Assembly: GCA_031283785.1 (NCBI GenBank)
Contig: JAITBC010000066.1
Location: 1-17,320, forward strand
DNA: 17,320 nt
Direction of reading: 5' to 3'
DNA from: Tannerella sp.
Lineage (GTDB): Bacteria; Bacteroidota; Bacteroidia; Bacteroidales; Tannerellaceae
Positions 8,940-16,406 of this stretch are shown piece by piece. How positions within the stretch are numbered: position 1 is the first letter of the stretch; every line of letters starts with the position of its first letter. Made by a program: the position numbers and the translations under genes. Under the pieces are notes generated by a model. The model was given only the letters and a program-made list of their open reading frames with translations, had not been told where the DNA came from and did not search any database.

Positions 8940-8969
8940 TTGTAAATGATAAAAAACATTTTACCTTTG
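8940..8969 (+). promoter_or_regulatory. Bacteroidota-type promoter upstream of the HU leader
   Basis: TTG at 8940-8942 and TACCTTTG at 8962-8969 match the -33/-7 pattern (TTTG, TAnnTTTG) with a 19-base spacer. Transcription would start near 8975. No other TAnnTTTG is seen between here and HU (9386), so this is the likeliest HU promoter and implies a leader of about 410 bases. Confidence 0.7.
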
Positions 8970-8994
8970 CACGGAATTAAAATTAACGATAACG

Positions 8995-9150
<156 letters not shown>

Positions 9151-9214
9151 TAAATATAAGTATTTTTCTTCAAACATGCAAGAATGATTATCTTGCATTG
9201 TTTATCGCAGATTC

Positions 9215-9261
9215 CGTACAACTTTCGGAAAAGGAAGTTGTACGTTCCCGAAAGCTTTTTT
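9215..9261 (+). promoter_or_regulatory. Overlapping alternative hairpins, possible terminator/antiterminator
   Basis: Hairpin A pairs CGTACAACTT (9215-9224) with AAGTTGTACG (9235-9244), ten perfect base pairs. Hairpin B pairs CTTTCGG (9222-9228) with CCGAAAG (9248-9254) and is followed at once by CTTTTTT. The two share bases 9222-9224 and so exclude each other. B has terminator geometry but a 19-base loop, and A is much stronger. This resembles an attenuator about 125 bases before HU, but it rests on pairing by eye only. Confidence 0.35.
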
Positions 9262-9385
9262 ATCATATGATATGAATTTATCCGGTAGACACATAGAGAC
9301 ATACGGTCGTGCGTCTTTATGTAAAATCGGGGGCAGAATCCGAAAAGCCTGAACAGAGTAGGAATATATTATAAAATGTAATGTT

Positions 9386-9658
9386 ATGAACAAAACGGAT
9401 TTTATCGGTGCAGTAGCAGCAAACGCGGGACTCACCAAAGCGGATGCCAAAAAAGCGGTGGACGCATTTGTCGAAACAGTTGAAGGTGCAGTAAAAAAAG
9501 GCGAGAAGGTTATTTTTGTCGGCTTCGGGTCTTTTTCGGTAGTTGAGAAGTCAGCCCGTAAAGGTGTTAACCCGAAAACAAAGGAACGTATCAACATTCC
9601 TGCTCGTAAGGCTGTTAAATTCAAACCCGGCGCTACTTTTGCCGAACTCGTGAAATAA
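9386..9658 (+). CDS. HU family DNA-binding protein
   Basis: The 90-residue protein is full length for the HU/IHF family of small basic dimeric nucleoid proteins that bend DNA. It opens with MNKTDFIGAVAANAG and the Lys/Ala-rich helices (residues 17-38). The core FVGFGSFSV (44-52) matches the family's VGFGTF signature. The DNA-gripping beta arm holds NPKT and INIPARK (about 61-74), with the conserved intercalating Pro in IPA, and it ends in KFKPG and a short helix. It is cytoplasmic and nucleoid associated. It is monocistronic, with a long putative leader from the promoter at 8940-8969 and a strong hairpin 20 bases after the stop. IHF-like paralogs share this architecture, so HU versus IHF-type function is not settled. 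Confidence 0.96.
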   Translation: MNKTDFIGAVAANAGLTKADAKKAVDAFVETVEGAVKKGEKVIFVGFGSFSVVEKSARKGVNPKTKERINIPARKAVKFKPGATFAELVK

Positions 9659-9677
9659 CGAAACGAACGGGTCTTAT

Positions 9678-9718
9678 TCCGGAAAAGAGAATCTGAAAAA
9701 CAGATACTCTTTTCCGGA
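9678..9718 (+). terminator. Terminator hairpin of the HU gene
   Basis: The arms 9678-9695 and 9701-9718 form 18 pairs with a single A-A mismatch around an AAAAA loop; the outer arm is TCCGGAAAAGAG against CTCTTTTCCGGA. There is no long U-run after it. The position 20 bases after the HU stop supports a terminator or 3' stabilising stem. Confidence 0.85.
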
Positions 9719-9719
9719 T

Positions 9720-10073
9720 TACAGTTCAAATTGCGTTCTGAAAACCGGGCGGAATATGCGGCTGTAGGAGGTGTATTGGCGGCGGGAAGCAAATAAAGCG
9801 GAAATTACGTTCCCGGCGCTTGCGGATGATTACTCAAACAGTGGAGCAACGACTCTCGAGGTAGCCGCAAAGCCGCAAATGAATCAGGAATATACGATAT
9901 GAACAGTGATGCGGCAGGAGAACAGACAGATATTTATATAAAAAGCACTCAAAAACAGGCGAAGCAGGAAAGTATAAAGAAGAAACAGACAGAACGCTTC
10001 GAAACAGTATCATCCGTACAAATTTTACATTAAATTCTTAACCTGTCCGGAGTGAAAAGTGAAAAACTTCCTG
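9720..10073. other. Intergenic region, no recognised gene
   Basis: A 44-codon frame at 9899-10033 (+) is Gln/Lys rich and has no recognisable homology or promoter. I regard it as probably non-coding. Nothing else stands out. Confidence 0.5.
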
Positions 10074-10081
10074 TATATTTG
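10074..10081 (+). promoter_or_regulatory. Promoter -7 element of the decayed Rpn-family gene
   Basis: TATATTTG fits TAnnTTTG, and it is followed by a CAGTGA stretch like that after the -7 element of the intact Rpn-family gene (17186-17193). No good -33 TTG is present at the right distance, so it is weak or decayed. Confidence 0.4.
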
Positions 10082-10130
10082 CACAGTGAACATGAAACGG
10101 TTACACTGGTATAAAGTAAAAAAGTCAGTT

Positions 10131-10285
10131 ATGAGAACAAAGGAAGATAGCCGGCCAAAATCCTTGATGAGTAGGCTAAAATCCTTGAAGAGAAGGATAA
10201 AGCCCTCGAAGAGCATGCGAAAGCCTTTGAGGAATTGAAAAGGCAGATGGAAGAAATGCAAAAACAAACCGGAAACAGACTGTAA
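10131..10285 (+). pseudogene. Internally deleted Rpn / PD-(D/E)XK nuclease-family transposase remnant
   Basis: An ATG at 10131 begins MRTKEDSRP, which resembles the start of the intact family member at 17221 (MTSKKSKERP). About 25 bases later the sequence passes into what looks like the C-terminal coiled-coil tail of this family, in another frame. From 10154 to the TAA at 10283-10285 it reads AKILDE, an in-frame TAG (10172-10174), then AKILEEKDKALEEHAKAFEE and a Gln/Met-rich end. The tail contains 21-base (seven-residue) tandem units, AKILDE*/AKILEEK/DKALEEH/AKAFEEL. The whole nuclease core is missing. The simplest history is an internal deletion with frameshift, leaving both ends of an Rpn-like gene; intact relatives act in recombination or transposition-like events. 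Assignment of the tail is by resemblance. Confidence 0.6.
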
Positions 10286-10400
10286 ACAATCGGATGCCCG
10301 GAACCTGTTTAAATTTTTTGAGAAGACACAGTGTTCCTATTGTCTGATATTTTTCAGGTTAATAATCAATGTATTAACAATCGAAAGCCGGCAGGTTGTA

Positions 10401-10429
10401 TTTGTTCTTCGTTTTTTTATTTAAATTTG
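10401..10429 (+). promoter_or_regulatory. Promoter of the DAACS transporter gene
   Basis: TTTG at 10401-10404 and TAAATTTG at 10422-10429 match the Bacteroidota pattern, with a slightly short 17-base spacer. Transcription would start near 10436, giving a leader of about 65 bases. Confidence 0.6.
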
Positions 10430-10500
10430 CACGCAAAATATTGTATGGTTCAAACATAGCAGACCATGAAGATATTTAAAAATCAAAAGGATAAAATTAA

Positions 10501-11688
10501 ATGAAGAGAATCAGAATTTCGTTGCTCGGCAAAGTAGCCCTTGCAATAGTATTGGGTATCGTATTCGGACAATTTCTGCCGTGGAGTATTGCGCGTGTAT
10601 TTGTGACGTTCAATTCGCTCTTCGGCGAGTTTTTAAAGTTTGTCATTCCGCTAATTATATGCGGGCTGGTGGTGCCTGCTATCAGCGACTTGGGGAAGGG
10701 CGCCGGCAAGTTGCTCATCCTCACGGCTATCATTGCATACGGATCGACGCTTTTTTCAGGCTTCTTCACCTGTCTGAGCGGATTAGTGGTGCTTCCGCAA
10801 ATCATTACATCGAACACCGAACTATCCGTCATGCAGAATCCCGAAGATACGATGCTTCAACCGTTTTTTACGGTCGGGATGCCGCCGGTAATGGATGTGA
10901 TGACGGCGTTGCTGCTCGCTTTCGTGCTCGGAATAGGATTGACGCTCATCAACGGTACGACATTGCAAAACGCTTTTGCCGAGTTTCGCGACATTATAGT
11001 ACGGCTTATTGAGTCTGTTATCATCCCACTGTTGCCCATCCATATTTTCGGGTTATTCCTGAACATGACGCTCAGCGGACAGGTGGCTACCATCCTGTTG
11101 ATGTTTCTGAAAGTGATTCTGTTTATTTTTGTGCTGCATATATTGCTGTTGTTTGTACAGTTTGCCATTGCCGGTATTGTCGGGCGGAAGAATCCGTTCA
11201 AATTGCTGAAAAACATGATGCCTGCGTATGCGACGGCGCTTGGTACGCAATCATCGGCTGCGACCATCCCCGTTACACTGCAACAGACACTTAAAAACGG
11301 CGTGCGGGAAGCGGTTGCCGTTTTCGTCGTGCCACTCTGCGCTACAATTCATCTGGCGGGGAGTACGATGAAGATTGTCGCCTGCGCAATGGCCGTCATG
11401 CTGATGGTGGATATGCCTGTTTCATTAATAGATTTCAGCGGGTTTATCTGTATGTTAGGCATTACGATGGTTGCCGCTCCGGGCGTACCGGGAGGCGCAA
11501 TTATGGCAGCGGCAGGCGTACTCGAAAGTATGCTTGGATTCGATGAAACGCTTCAGGCGCTGATGATTGCTCTTTACATTGCCATGGACAGTTTCGGCAC
11601 TGCATGCAACGTAACCGGTGACGGTGCTATCGCGGTTGTCGTTGATAAAATATCTGCAATCCTTCATCCACACAGTTATCCCCGATAG
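10501..11688 (+). CDS. Dicarboxylate/amino acid:cation symporter (DAACS, GltPh fold) with altered motifs
   Basis: The 395-residue integral inner-membrane protein has the hydrophobic profile and motif order of the glutamate-transporter fold: hairpin 1 TQSSAATIP (249-257), TM7 with IHLAGS (283-288), hairpin 2 APGVPGGAI (326-334) and TM8 MDSFGTACNVTGD (362-374). Aligned on TM8, D363, T367, N370 and D374 correspond to GltPh D394, T398, N401 and D405. The position of GltPh R397, which holds the side-chain carboxylate of acidic substrates, is Gly366, so a neutral substrate is more likely than glutamate or aspartate. The TM7 NMDGT sodium motif reads HLAGS, which removes the N310 and D312 equivalents, so cation coupling may differ. 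It is a single gene with its own promoter and terminator. The family is sure; the substrate is not. Confidence 0.92.
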   Translation: MKRIRISLLGKVALAIVLGIVFGQFLPWSIARVFVTFNSLFGEFLKFVIPLIICGLVVPAISDLGKGAGKLLILTAIIAYGSTLFSGFFTCLSGLVVLPQIITSNTELSVMQNPEDTMLQPFFTVGMPPVMDVMTALLLAFVLGIGLTLINGTTLQNAFAEFRDIIVRLIESVIIPLLPIHIFGLFLNMTLSGQVATILLMFLKVILFIFVLHILLLFVQFAIAGIVGRKNPFKLLKNMMPAYATALGTQSSAATIPVTLQQTLKNGVREAVAVFVVPLCATIHLAGSTMKIVACAMAVMLMVDMPVSLIDFSGFICMLGITMVAAPGVPGGAIMAAAGVLESMLGFDETLQALMIALYIAMDSFGTACNVTGDGAIAVVVDKISAILHPHSYPR

Positions 11689-11749
11689 TAAATGCATTAC
11701 AGAAAGCAACGGCGAGTTTTTCAATTTTAATTTTCATCTATCTCTTTCG

Positions 11750-11788
11750 GTGAGGCATGGTATTGTCTCACTTATTTTCCTTTTTTAC
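11750..11788 (+). terminator. Terminator after the transporter gene
   Basis: GTGAGGCA (11750-11757) pairs with TGTCTCAC (11764-11771), with one G-U pair and a 6-base loop. A T-rich run to about 11788 follows. It lies about 60 bases after the stop codon. Confidence 0.65.
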
Positions 11789-11903
11789 TCTGGAGAGCGG
11801 CGTATCGTATGTAGTCGTAATCGGTAATAACCACTATATGGTGATTCTTAATTGATGGTAAAGCAAGCCATGTGATGGATAGTTTTTATCCGTAATCTTA
11901 TGA

Positions 11904-11941
11904 AAGATAGCGGTAGCCGAAGGAATGGCTGCCGCTATCTT
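11904..11941. terminator. Strong hairpin upstream of rpoN
   Basis: AAGATAGCGGTAGCC (11904-11918) pairs with GGCTGCCGCTATCTT (11927-11941): fifteen pairs with one G-U and an 8-base loop. It is GC-rich and sits just ahead of the rpoN promoter, where it would insulate rpoN from upstream transcription. Confidence 0.75.
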
Positions 11942-11975
11942 CTTCCGTAAAAAAACTTTTTTCAATCGTACGCGC

Positions 11976-12005
11976 TTGGGAATACGGAATTTTCATGTAA
12001 TTTTG
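11976..12005 (+). promoter_or_regulatory. Promoter of rpoN
   Basis: TTG at 11976-11978 and TAATTTTG at 11998-12005 have a 19-base spacer. The predicted transcription start falls only about 15-20 bases before the ATG at 12030, so the leader is very short. Confidence 0.75.
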
Positions 12006-12029
12006 TACTCCAAAGAAAAATTGTAACTT

Positions 12030-13487
12030 ATGGCATTTAAACAGCAACAACAGCTCAAGCAACAACAACGCCTTTCACCGCAACAGATACAGACGATAAA
12101 GATGTTGGAACTTCCTGCGCTTGAAATAGAAGAACGTATAAAAAATGAACTTGATGAAAATCCTGCCCTGGAAGAAGGATTAGATTATCCGAACGAACAG
12201 GATGCCGATTATGATGCAAATGACAATTCTTCCGATAATCAAGATTCGGATGAAGATTTATCGCTTGGGGACTATATGAACGAAGACGATATTCCGGATT
12301 ATAAACTCACTGAAATAAGCAATAAAGAAGAACGGAAGGAGACCGTCTTTTTCAACAACGAACAGTCGCTTTCCGATTACCTTCTCCAACAGCTACAATT
12401 AAACGAGCTATCCGAAAAAGATAAGAAAATCAGCGAATATCTAATCGGAAATATTGATGACGACGGATATCTGCGACGCGACATGAGCGCAATTACCGAC
12501 GATATCGCATTTCAGTCAGGCGAAGACATCACCGAAAAAGAGTTAACGCGGATATTGAAAATCATACAAGAACTTGATCCTCCCGGTATCGGTGCACGCA
12601 ACCTGCAGGAATGTCTTATCCTCCAACTGGAAAAACGTAAAGAGACGAAAGAAACGGAACTGGCGATTGAGATTCTGACGAAATATTTTGAGGAATTTAC
12701 CCGTAAACATTATGATAAGATACAAAAAGCGTTAGACATTGACGAAAAACAATTGAAAGCAATTATATACGAAATCACGTCGCTTAACCCTAAACCGGGA
12801 AGTAACTGGGACGATTCGATGACAACCGCTATGAATCGTGTAATCCCGGATTTTATTGTAGAAACGAATAACGGAGAAATAATTTTAACACTTAACAGTC
12901 GCGGCATTCCCGATTTACGGATAAATCGTGAATATTCCGACATGTTGAAAGATTATACAGGCAACAAAGCCAATCAGACGTCGGAAATGCGTAACGCCGT
13001 CCTTTTTGTAAAGCAAAAGTTAGACGCCGCCCAAAGTTTTATCGACGCTGTCCGTCAACGCCAGGAGACTTTGCAACGCACGATGGAAACGATTATCATT
13101 TTACAGGAAACATTTTTCCTGACCGGCGAAGAAAGCAAACTGAAACCGATGATACTCAAAGACGTTGCAGAACGTACCGGATATGATATCTCTACGATCT
13201 CTCGTGTAAGCAACAGCAAATACGTTCAAACAAATTTCGGTATATATCCGTTGAAATTCTTTTTTTCCGAATCTACACAAACGGAAAGCGGCGAGACTAT
13301 TTCAACCCGGAAAATAAAACAAATCATAAAAGAGGAAATTGACGTTGAAAACAAGAAAAAACCTGTCACAGACGAGGATCTTACTGTAATACTCAATACG
13401 AAAGGATATCGAATAGCACGCCGTACGGTGGCAAAATACCGTGAACAACTCGGGATACCCGTCGCACGAATGAGAAAAGAAATGTAA
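12030..13487 (+). CDS. rpoN: RNA polymerase sigma-54 factor
   Basis: The 485-residue sigma-54 directs RNA polymerase to -24/-12 promoters that need an AAA+ activator. Region I is the Gln-rich N-terminus (residues 4-22) with the QIQTIKMLELP segment, followed by an acidic region II (about 45-95, rich in Asp and Asn). Region III holds the core-binding and helix-turn-helix segments. The RpoN box ARRTVAKYRE (463-472), which contacts the -24 element, is intact near the C-terminus. The length is normal for Bacteroidota. It has its own promoter and starts with the first ATG after it. purE follows after 71 bases without a visible terminator, so some read-through into purE-ispG is possible. The identification is secure. 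Confidence 0.98.
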   Translation: MAFKQQQQLKQQQRLSPQQIQTIKMLELPALEIEERIKNELDENPALEEGLDYPNEQDADYDANDNSSDNQDSDEDLSLGDYMNEDDIPDYKLTEISNKEERKETVFFNNEQSLSDYLLQQLQLNELSEKDKKISEYLIGNIDDDGYLRRDMSAITDDIAFQSGEDITEKELTRILKIIQELDPPGIGARNLQECLILQLEKRKETKETELAIEILTKYFEEFTRKHYDKIQKALDIDEKQLKAIIYEITSLNPKPGSNWDDSMTTAMNRVIPDFIVETNNGEIILTLNSRGIPDLRINREYSDMLKDYTGNKANQTSEMRNAVLFVKQKLDAAQSFIDAVRQRQETLQRTMETIIILQETFFLTGEESKLKPMILKDVAERTGYDISTISRVSNSKYVQTNFGIYPLKFFFSESTQTESGETISTRKIKQIIKEEIDVENKKKPVTDEDLTVILNTKGYRIARRTVAKYREQLGIPVARMRKEM

Positions 13488-13558
13488 TGAGTATTTCCGG
13501 CAAAGTGTCGGATGTATGACTTTTATATGTAACAATAAAAACAAACAAATAACATAAA

Positions 13559-14065
13559 ATGAATCCCATTGTAAGTATTATTATGGGCAGTACGTCAGAC
13601 TTGCCCGTTATGGAAAAAGCGGCCGCGTTTCTAAACGAAATGGAAATTCCTTTTGAGATGCATGCCTTATCGGCACACCGCACACCGGAAGCGGTAGAAG
13701 AATTTGCAAAAGGCGCGGGAAATCGCGGGATAAAAGTAATTATTGCCGCCGCAGGAATGGCTGCGCATCTTTGCGGCGTAATCGCCTCTATGACAACGAT
13801 TCCTGTTATAGGCGTGCCGATCGCCTCCTCTCTTGAGGGAATAGACGCGCTCTTAGCCATCGTGCAAATGCCCCCGGGAATACCTGTTGCTACCGTAGGG
13901 ATTAACGGCGCCCTCAACGGCGCCATCCTCGCCGCCCAAATACTTTCTACCGACGACAACGAATTGCAAAAAAAATTAGCCGGTTATAAAGATAGCCTCA
14001 AAAATAAAATCATCAACGCAAACGAAGAATTGAAAAAGGTTTCCTACAAATACAAAACAAATTAA
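13559..14065 (+). CDS. purE: 5-(carboxyamino)imidazole ribonucleotide mutase (PurE)
   Basis: PurE moves the carboxyl group of N5-CAIR to give CAIR in de novo purine synthesis and acts in the cytoplasm as an octamer in class I enzymes. The 168-residue chain shows the phosphate-binding GSTSD (10-14), the SAHRTP loop with catalytic His40 (38-43) and AAGMAAHL with His70 (64-71). The IASSLEGIDALL and MPPGIPVATV stretches are also typical. The His pair fits the class I mutase rather than the class II AIR carboxylase, and this implies a purK elsewhere in the genome. The stop codon overlaps the ispG start by one base, so the two genes are probably co-translated. Confidence 0.98.
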   Translation: MNPIVSIIMGSTSDLPVMEKAAAFLNEMEIPFEMHALSAHRTPEAVEEFAKGAGNRGIKVIIAAAGMAAHLCGVIASMTTIPVIGVPIASSLEGIDALLAIVQMPPGIPVATVGINGALNGAILAAQILSTDDNELQKKLAGYKDSLKNKIINANEELKKVSYKYKTN

Positions 14066-16068
14066 TGGATTTCTTCAATTACAAACGCCGGGTTCGATCT
14101 GTTGTACAAATAGGAAATACACCTTTGGGAGGAACATATCCCGTCCGTATTCAATCAATGGCAAATGTCCCTACGATGGAGACGGATGCAGCTGTCAGCC
14201 AGGCTATACGCATGACGGACGCCGGCGCCGAATATGTCCGGTTCACGGCGCAGGGAGAACGTGAAGCCCGGAATCTGCAAAACATATGCCGGACGCTTCG
14301 TGAGAAAGGATATACCACGCCTCTTATCGCCGATATTCACTTCCAGCCCAAAGTTGCCGACATAGCTGCGTTATATGTAGAAAAGGTACGCATTAATCCG
14401 GGTAATTATGTAGACAAAGCACGGAAATTCGAAAAAATAAAATATACGAGCCGGGCATACGCCGCAGAATTACAAAAGATACGCGACCGTTTTGTCCCTT
14501 TTTTGAGACGATGTCGCGAAAATAATACGGCGATACGCATAGGTGTCAACCATGGTTCGCTTTCCGACCGCATTATGAGCCGGTATGGAGATACTCCCGA
14601 AGGCATGGTCGAATCATGCATGGAATTTTTACGCCTGTGCGCCGAAGAAAAGTTTGACAATGTCGTCATATCGGTTAAAGCGTCTAACACAGCCGTAATG
14701 ATATGCACGATACGGCTTTTAGTCCGAACAATGGATGCGGAAGGTATGAATTATCCGTTGCATCTCGGCGTAACGGAAGCCGGCGAGGGCGAGGACGGCA
14801 GAATAAAAAGCGCAGTCGGAATAGGTACATTGCTCTTCGACGGTATCGGCGACACGATACGCGTATCATTAAGCGAAGAGCCTGAAGCGGAAATACCCGT
14901 CGCCCGCAAATTAGCGGATTATATTGCCCTACTCAAAGATCATGCACCCATAAACGCCGTCGCTTCCCCATTATACGACCCCATACGCCCGACAAGACGT
15001 AAAAGCAGGTTTGTAAACGGAATAGGCGGCGACATACCTCCGGTCGTCATCTCCAACAGAATGAACGGAAATAATTCCCCTAAAGGAATCTTGCCGGAGT
15101 ACCGTCCGGCGGTTATCACCTTCGACAGAACAAGAAGCGACGACGCAACCGTTCCCGACAGAACGGATAGCGACAGCGCAACCGATAATCGCCTAATGCC
15201 GGACTGGATATATACCAAACCGGAAAACATGACAGATTCGCCATCCGCAAAACATATCGTCGACGCAGCGTATCTGTATTCCGACGACACTGTAAACCCA
15301 TATCATATCGATACAACATACCGGCATTCGGGCGTCGATACCGGCCGATACCCGCAAACAAAAGCCTATCCTTGCTTTTCCGTCCTTGGGAAAGACGAGT
15401 TAATTAAATGTAATGCGGATACCAAATTCATCAAACTGACATACAACGACTTGGACGACAGCATGATCCAACTTCTGAAAACAGATAAAAATACAGTCGT
15501 TATACTTAGCAGTACACATACAAACGGCGTAGGCGAAATGAGAGCGTTTATGCATCGCCTGCTGGATACGGAATGTGATGTGCCTGTCATTCTCTGCCGG
15601 GAATATCATGAAAACGACCGGGAATCCCTTCAGGTAAAAGCGGCGGTGGATTTCGGCGCACTACTCACGGACGGATTCGGCGACGGAATCATGCTGTGCA
15701 ATCATGAATCCTGTTGCGACACAAAAAACATTGAAAACTATATGTTCGGCATCTTGCAGGCCGCACGTGTACGCATCAGTAAAACGGAATACATCTCCTG
15801 CCCCGGATGCGGCAGAACACTGTTCAACCTTCAAAAGACAATCGCACAGATAAAATCCGCCACATCCCACATGGCAGACCTTAAGATAGCCGTTATGGGG
15901 TGTATTGTCAACGGACCCGGCGAAATGGCCGATGCCGACTACGGGTACATAGGCGCCGGAGGCGGACGCATCAGTTTGTATAAGGGCAAAGAATGTATCC
16001 TGAAAAACATCCCCGAAGAAGATGCGGTAACACGGCTCTTGGAGCTAATCAACAGCCAGCGGCAATAA
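14065..16068 (+). CDS. ispG: 4-hydroxy-3-methylbut-2-enyl diphosphate synthase, long form with central insert
   Basis: IspG (GcpE) reductively converts methylerythritol cyclodiphosphate to HMBPP in the MEP isoprenoid pathway using a [4Fe-4S] cluster. The N-terminal TIM barrel begins with RIQSMANVPT (residues 29-38) and continues through about residue 300. The C-terminal reductase-like domain carries the three cluster cysteines, CPGC (C579, C582) and C613, and the NGPGE motif with E620. Between them is the large insert domain of the long IspG form known from Bacteroidota, Chlamydiae and plants. At 667 residues this copy seems longer than usual even for that form. The extra length is a polar, low-complexity stretch (about 320-450) containing an 11-residue duplication (354-375). 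The reading frame is unbroken through the insert. It overlaps purE by one base. Confidence 0.97.
   Translation: MDFFNYKRRVRSVVQIGNTPLGGTYPVRIQSMANVPTMETDAAVSQAIRMTDAGAEYVRFTAQGEREARNLQNICRTLREKGYTTPLIADIHFQPKVADIAALYVEKVRINPGNYVDKARKFEKIKYTSRAYAAELQKIRDRFVPFLRRCRENNTAIRIGVNHGSLSDRIMSRYGDTPEGMVESCMEFLRLCAEEKFDNVVISVKASNTAVMICTIRLLVRTMDAEGMNYPLHLGVTEAGEGEDGRIKSAVGIGTLLFDGIGDTIRVSLSEEPEAEIPVARKLADYIALLKDHAPINAVASPLYDPIRPTRRKSRFVNGIGGDIPPVVISNRMNGNNSPKGILPEYRPAVITFDRTRSDDATVPDRTDSDSATDNRLMPDWIYTKPENMTDSPSAKHIVDAAYLYSDDTVNPYHIDTTYRHSGVDTGRYPQTKAYPCFSVLGKDELIKCNADTKFIKLTYNDLDDSMIQLLKTDKNTVVILSSTHTNGVGEMRAFMHRLLDTECDVPVILCREYHENDRESLQVKAAVDFGALLTDGFGDGIMLCNHESCCDTKNIENYMFGILQAARVRISKTEYISCPGCGRTLFNLQKTIAQIKSATSHMADLKIAVMGCIVNGPGEMADADYGYIGAGGGRISLYKGKECILKNIPEEDAVTRLLELINSQRQ
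15124..15189 (+). repeat. Imperfect 33-base tandem duplication inside ispG
   Basis: Copies at 15124-15156 and 15157-15189 share the GACAGAAC, AGCGAC and CGCAACCG blocks at the same offsets. They encode DRTRSDDATVP and DRTDSDSATDN. The unit is a multiple of three, so the frame is kept. Confidence 0.75.
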
Positions 16069-16207
16069 CGACTGCTATATACTCTCACGGCATAATTTGC
16101 AGATATAAAAAACGGACATTTTTCACTCCAGAACATGAAATCCCTTTCAGGATCGAATGATACCTGTGTGTTTCGTAACCACCGCCACTGGTAATACTAT
16201 TGTGGAA

Positions 16208-16239
16208 AAATCGCAGATAAAGCGATAATTACAATTATC
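16208..16239. repeat. Inverted repeats between ispG and the lipoprotein gene
   Basis: GATAAT (16224-16229) and ATTATC (16234-16239) form a short palindrome, preceded by ATCGC...GCGAT around 16210-16226. No classic terminator is visible after ispG, so these may act as one or be further binding sites upstream of the promoter. Confidence 0.3.
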
Positions 16240-16255
16240 AGAGAAAAAAATCAAC

Positions 16256-16284
16256 TTTTTAATGCAATATTGTTGCATTAAAAA
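16256..16284. promoter_or_regulatory. 29-base perfect palindrome, probable repressor operator
   Basis: TTTTTAATGCAA (16256-16267) and TTGCATTAAAAA (16273-16284) are exact inverse complements around TATTG. The right arm covers the -33 TTG of the promoter, so a bound repressor would block transcription of the lipoprotein gene. The size and AT-richness resemble Fur-superfamily metal-regulator boxes (Fur, Zur, PerR). Which regulator binds is inferred only from the metal-binding look of the downstream gene. Confidence 0.65.
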
Positions 16285-16301
16285 ATATTATTGTAACTTT
16301 G
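16273..16301 (+). promoter_or_regulatory. Promoter of the DUF4625-like lipoprotein gene
   Basis: TTG (16273-16275) and TAACTTTG (16294-16301) match the Bacteroidota pattern with an 18-base spacer. The leader is about 100 bases long. Confidence 0.75.
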
Positions 16302-16319
16302 TGGCGTTAAGCAAGGGGT

Positions 16320-16394
16320 ATGAAGCGGATAAAACATATGAAAAGTATACCGTGTATGCTGTTGCTTTCCTGTTTGCGAGCATGTTTTTTTTAA
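16320..16394 (+). CDS. 24-residue leader reading frame (uncertain)
   Basis: The ATG at 16320 opens a 24-codon frame ending at TAA 16392-16394, 12 bases before the lipoprotein ATG. The peptide has a basic start and a hydrophobic stretch with MLLLSC, resembling a lipoprotein signal that stops abruptly. It could be a leader peptide, the trace of a duplicated signal sequence, or chance. Confidence 0.25.
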   Translation: MKRIKHMKSIPCMLLLSCLRACFF

Positions 16395-16406
16395 ATATTA
16401 AATATT

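Noticed and set aside
9899..10033. 44-codon Gln/Lys-rich + strand frame
   Set aside because: No promoter, no homology and a composition typical of A-rich intergenic DNA; mentioned only under the intergenic entry.
13393..13959. 188-codon - strand frame across the rpoN-purE junction
   Set aside because: It overlaps two unambiguous conserved genes on the + strand and shows no family motif.
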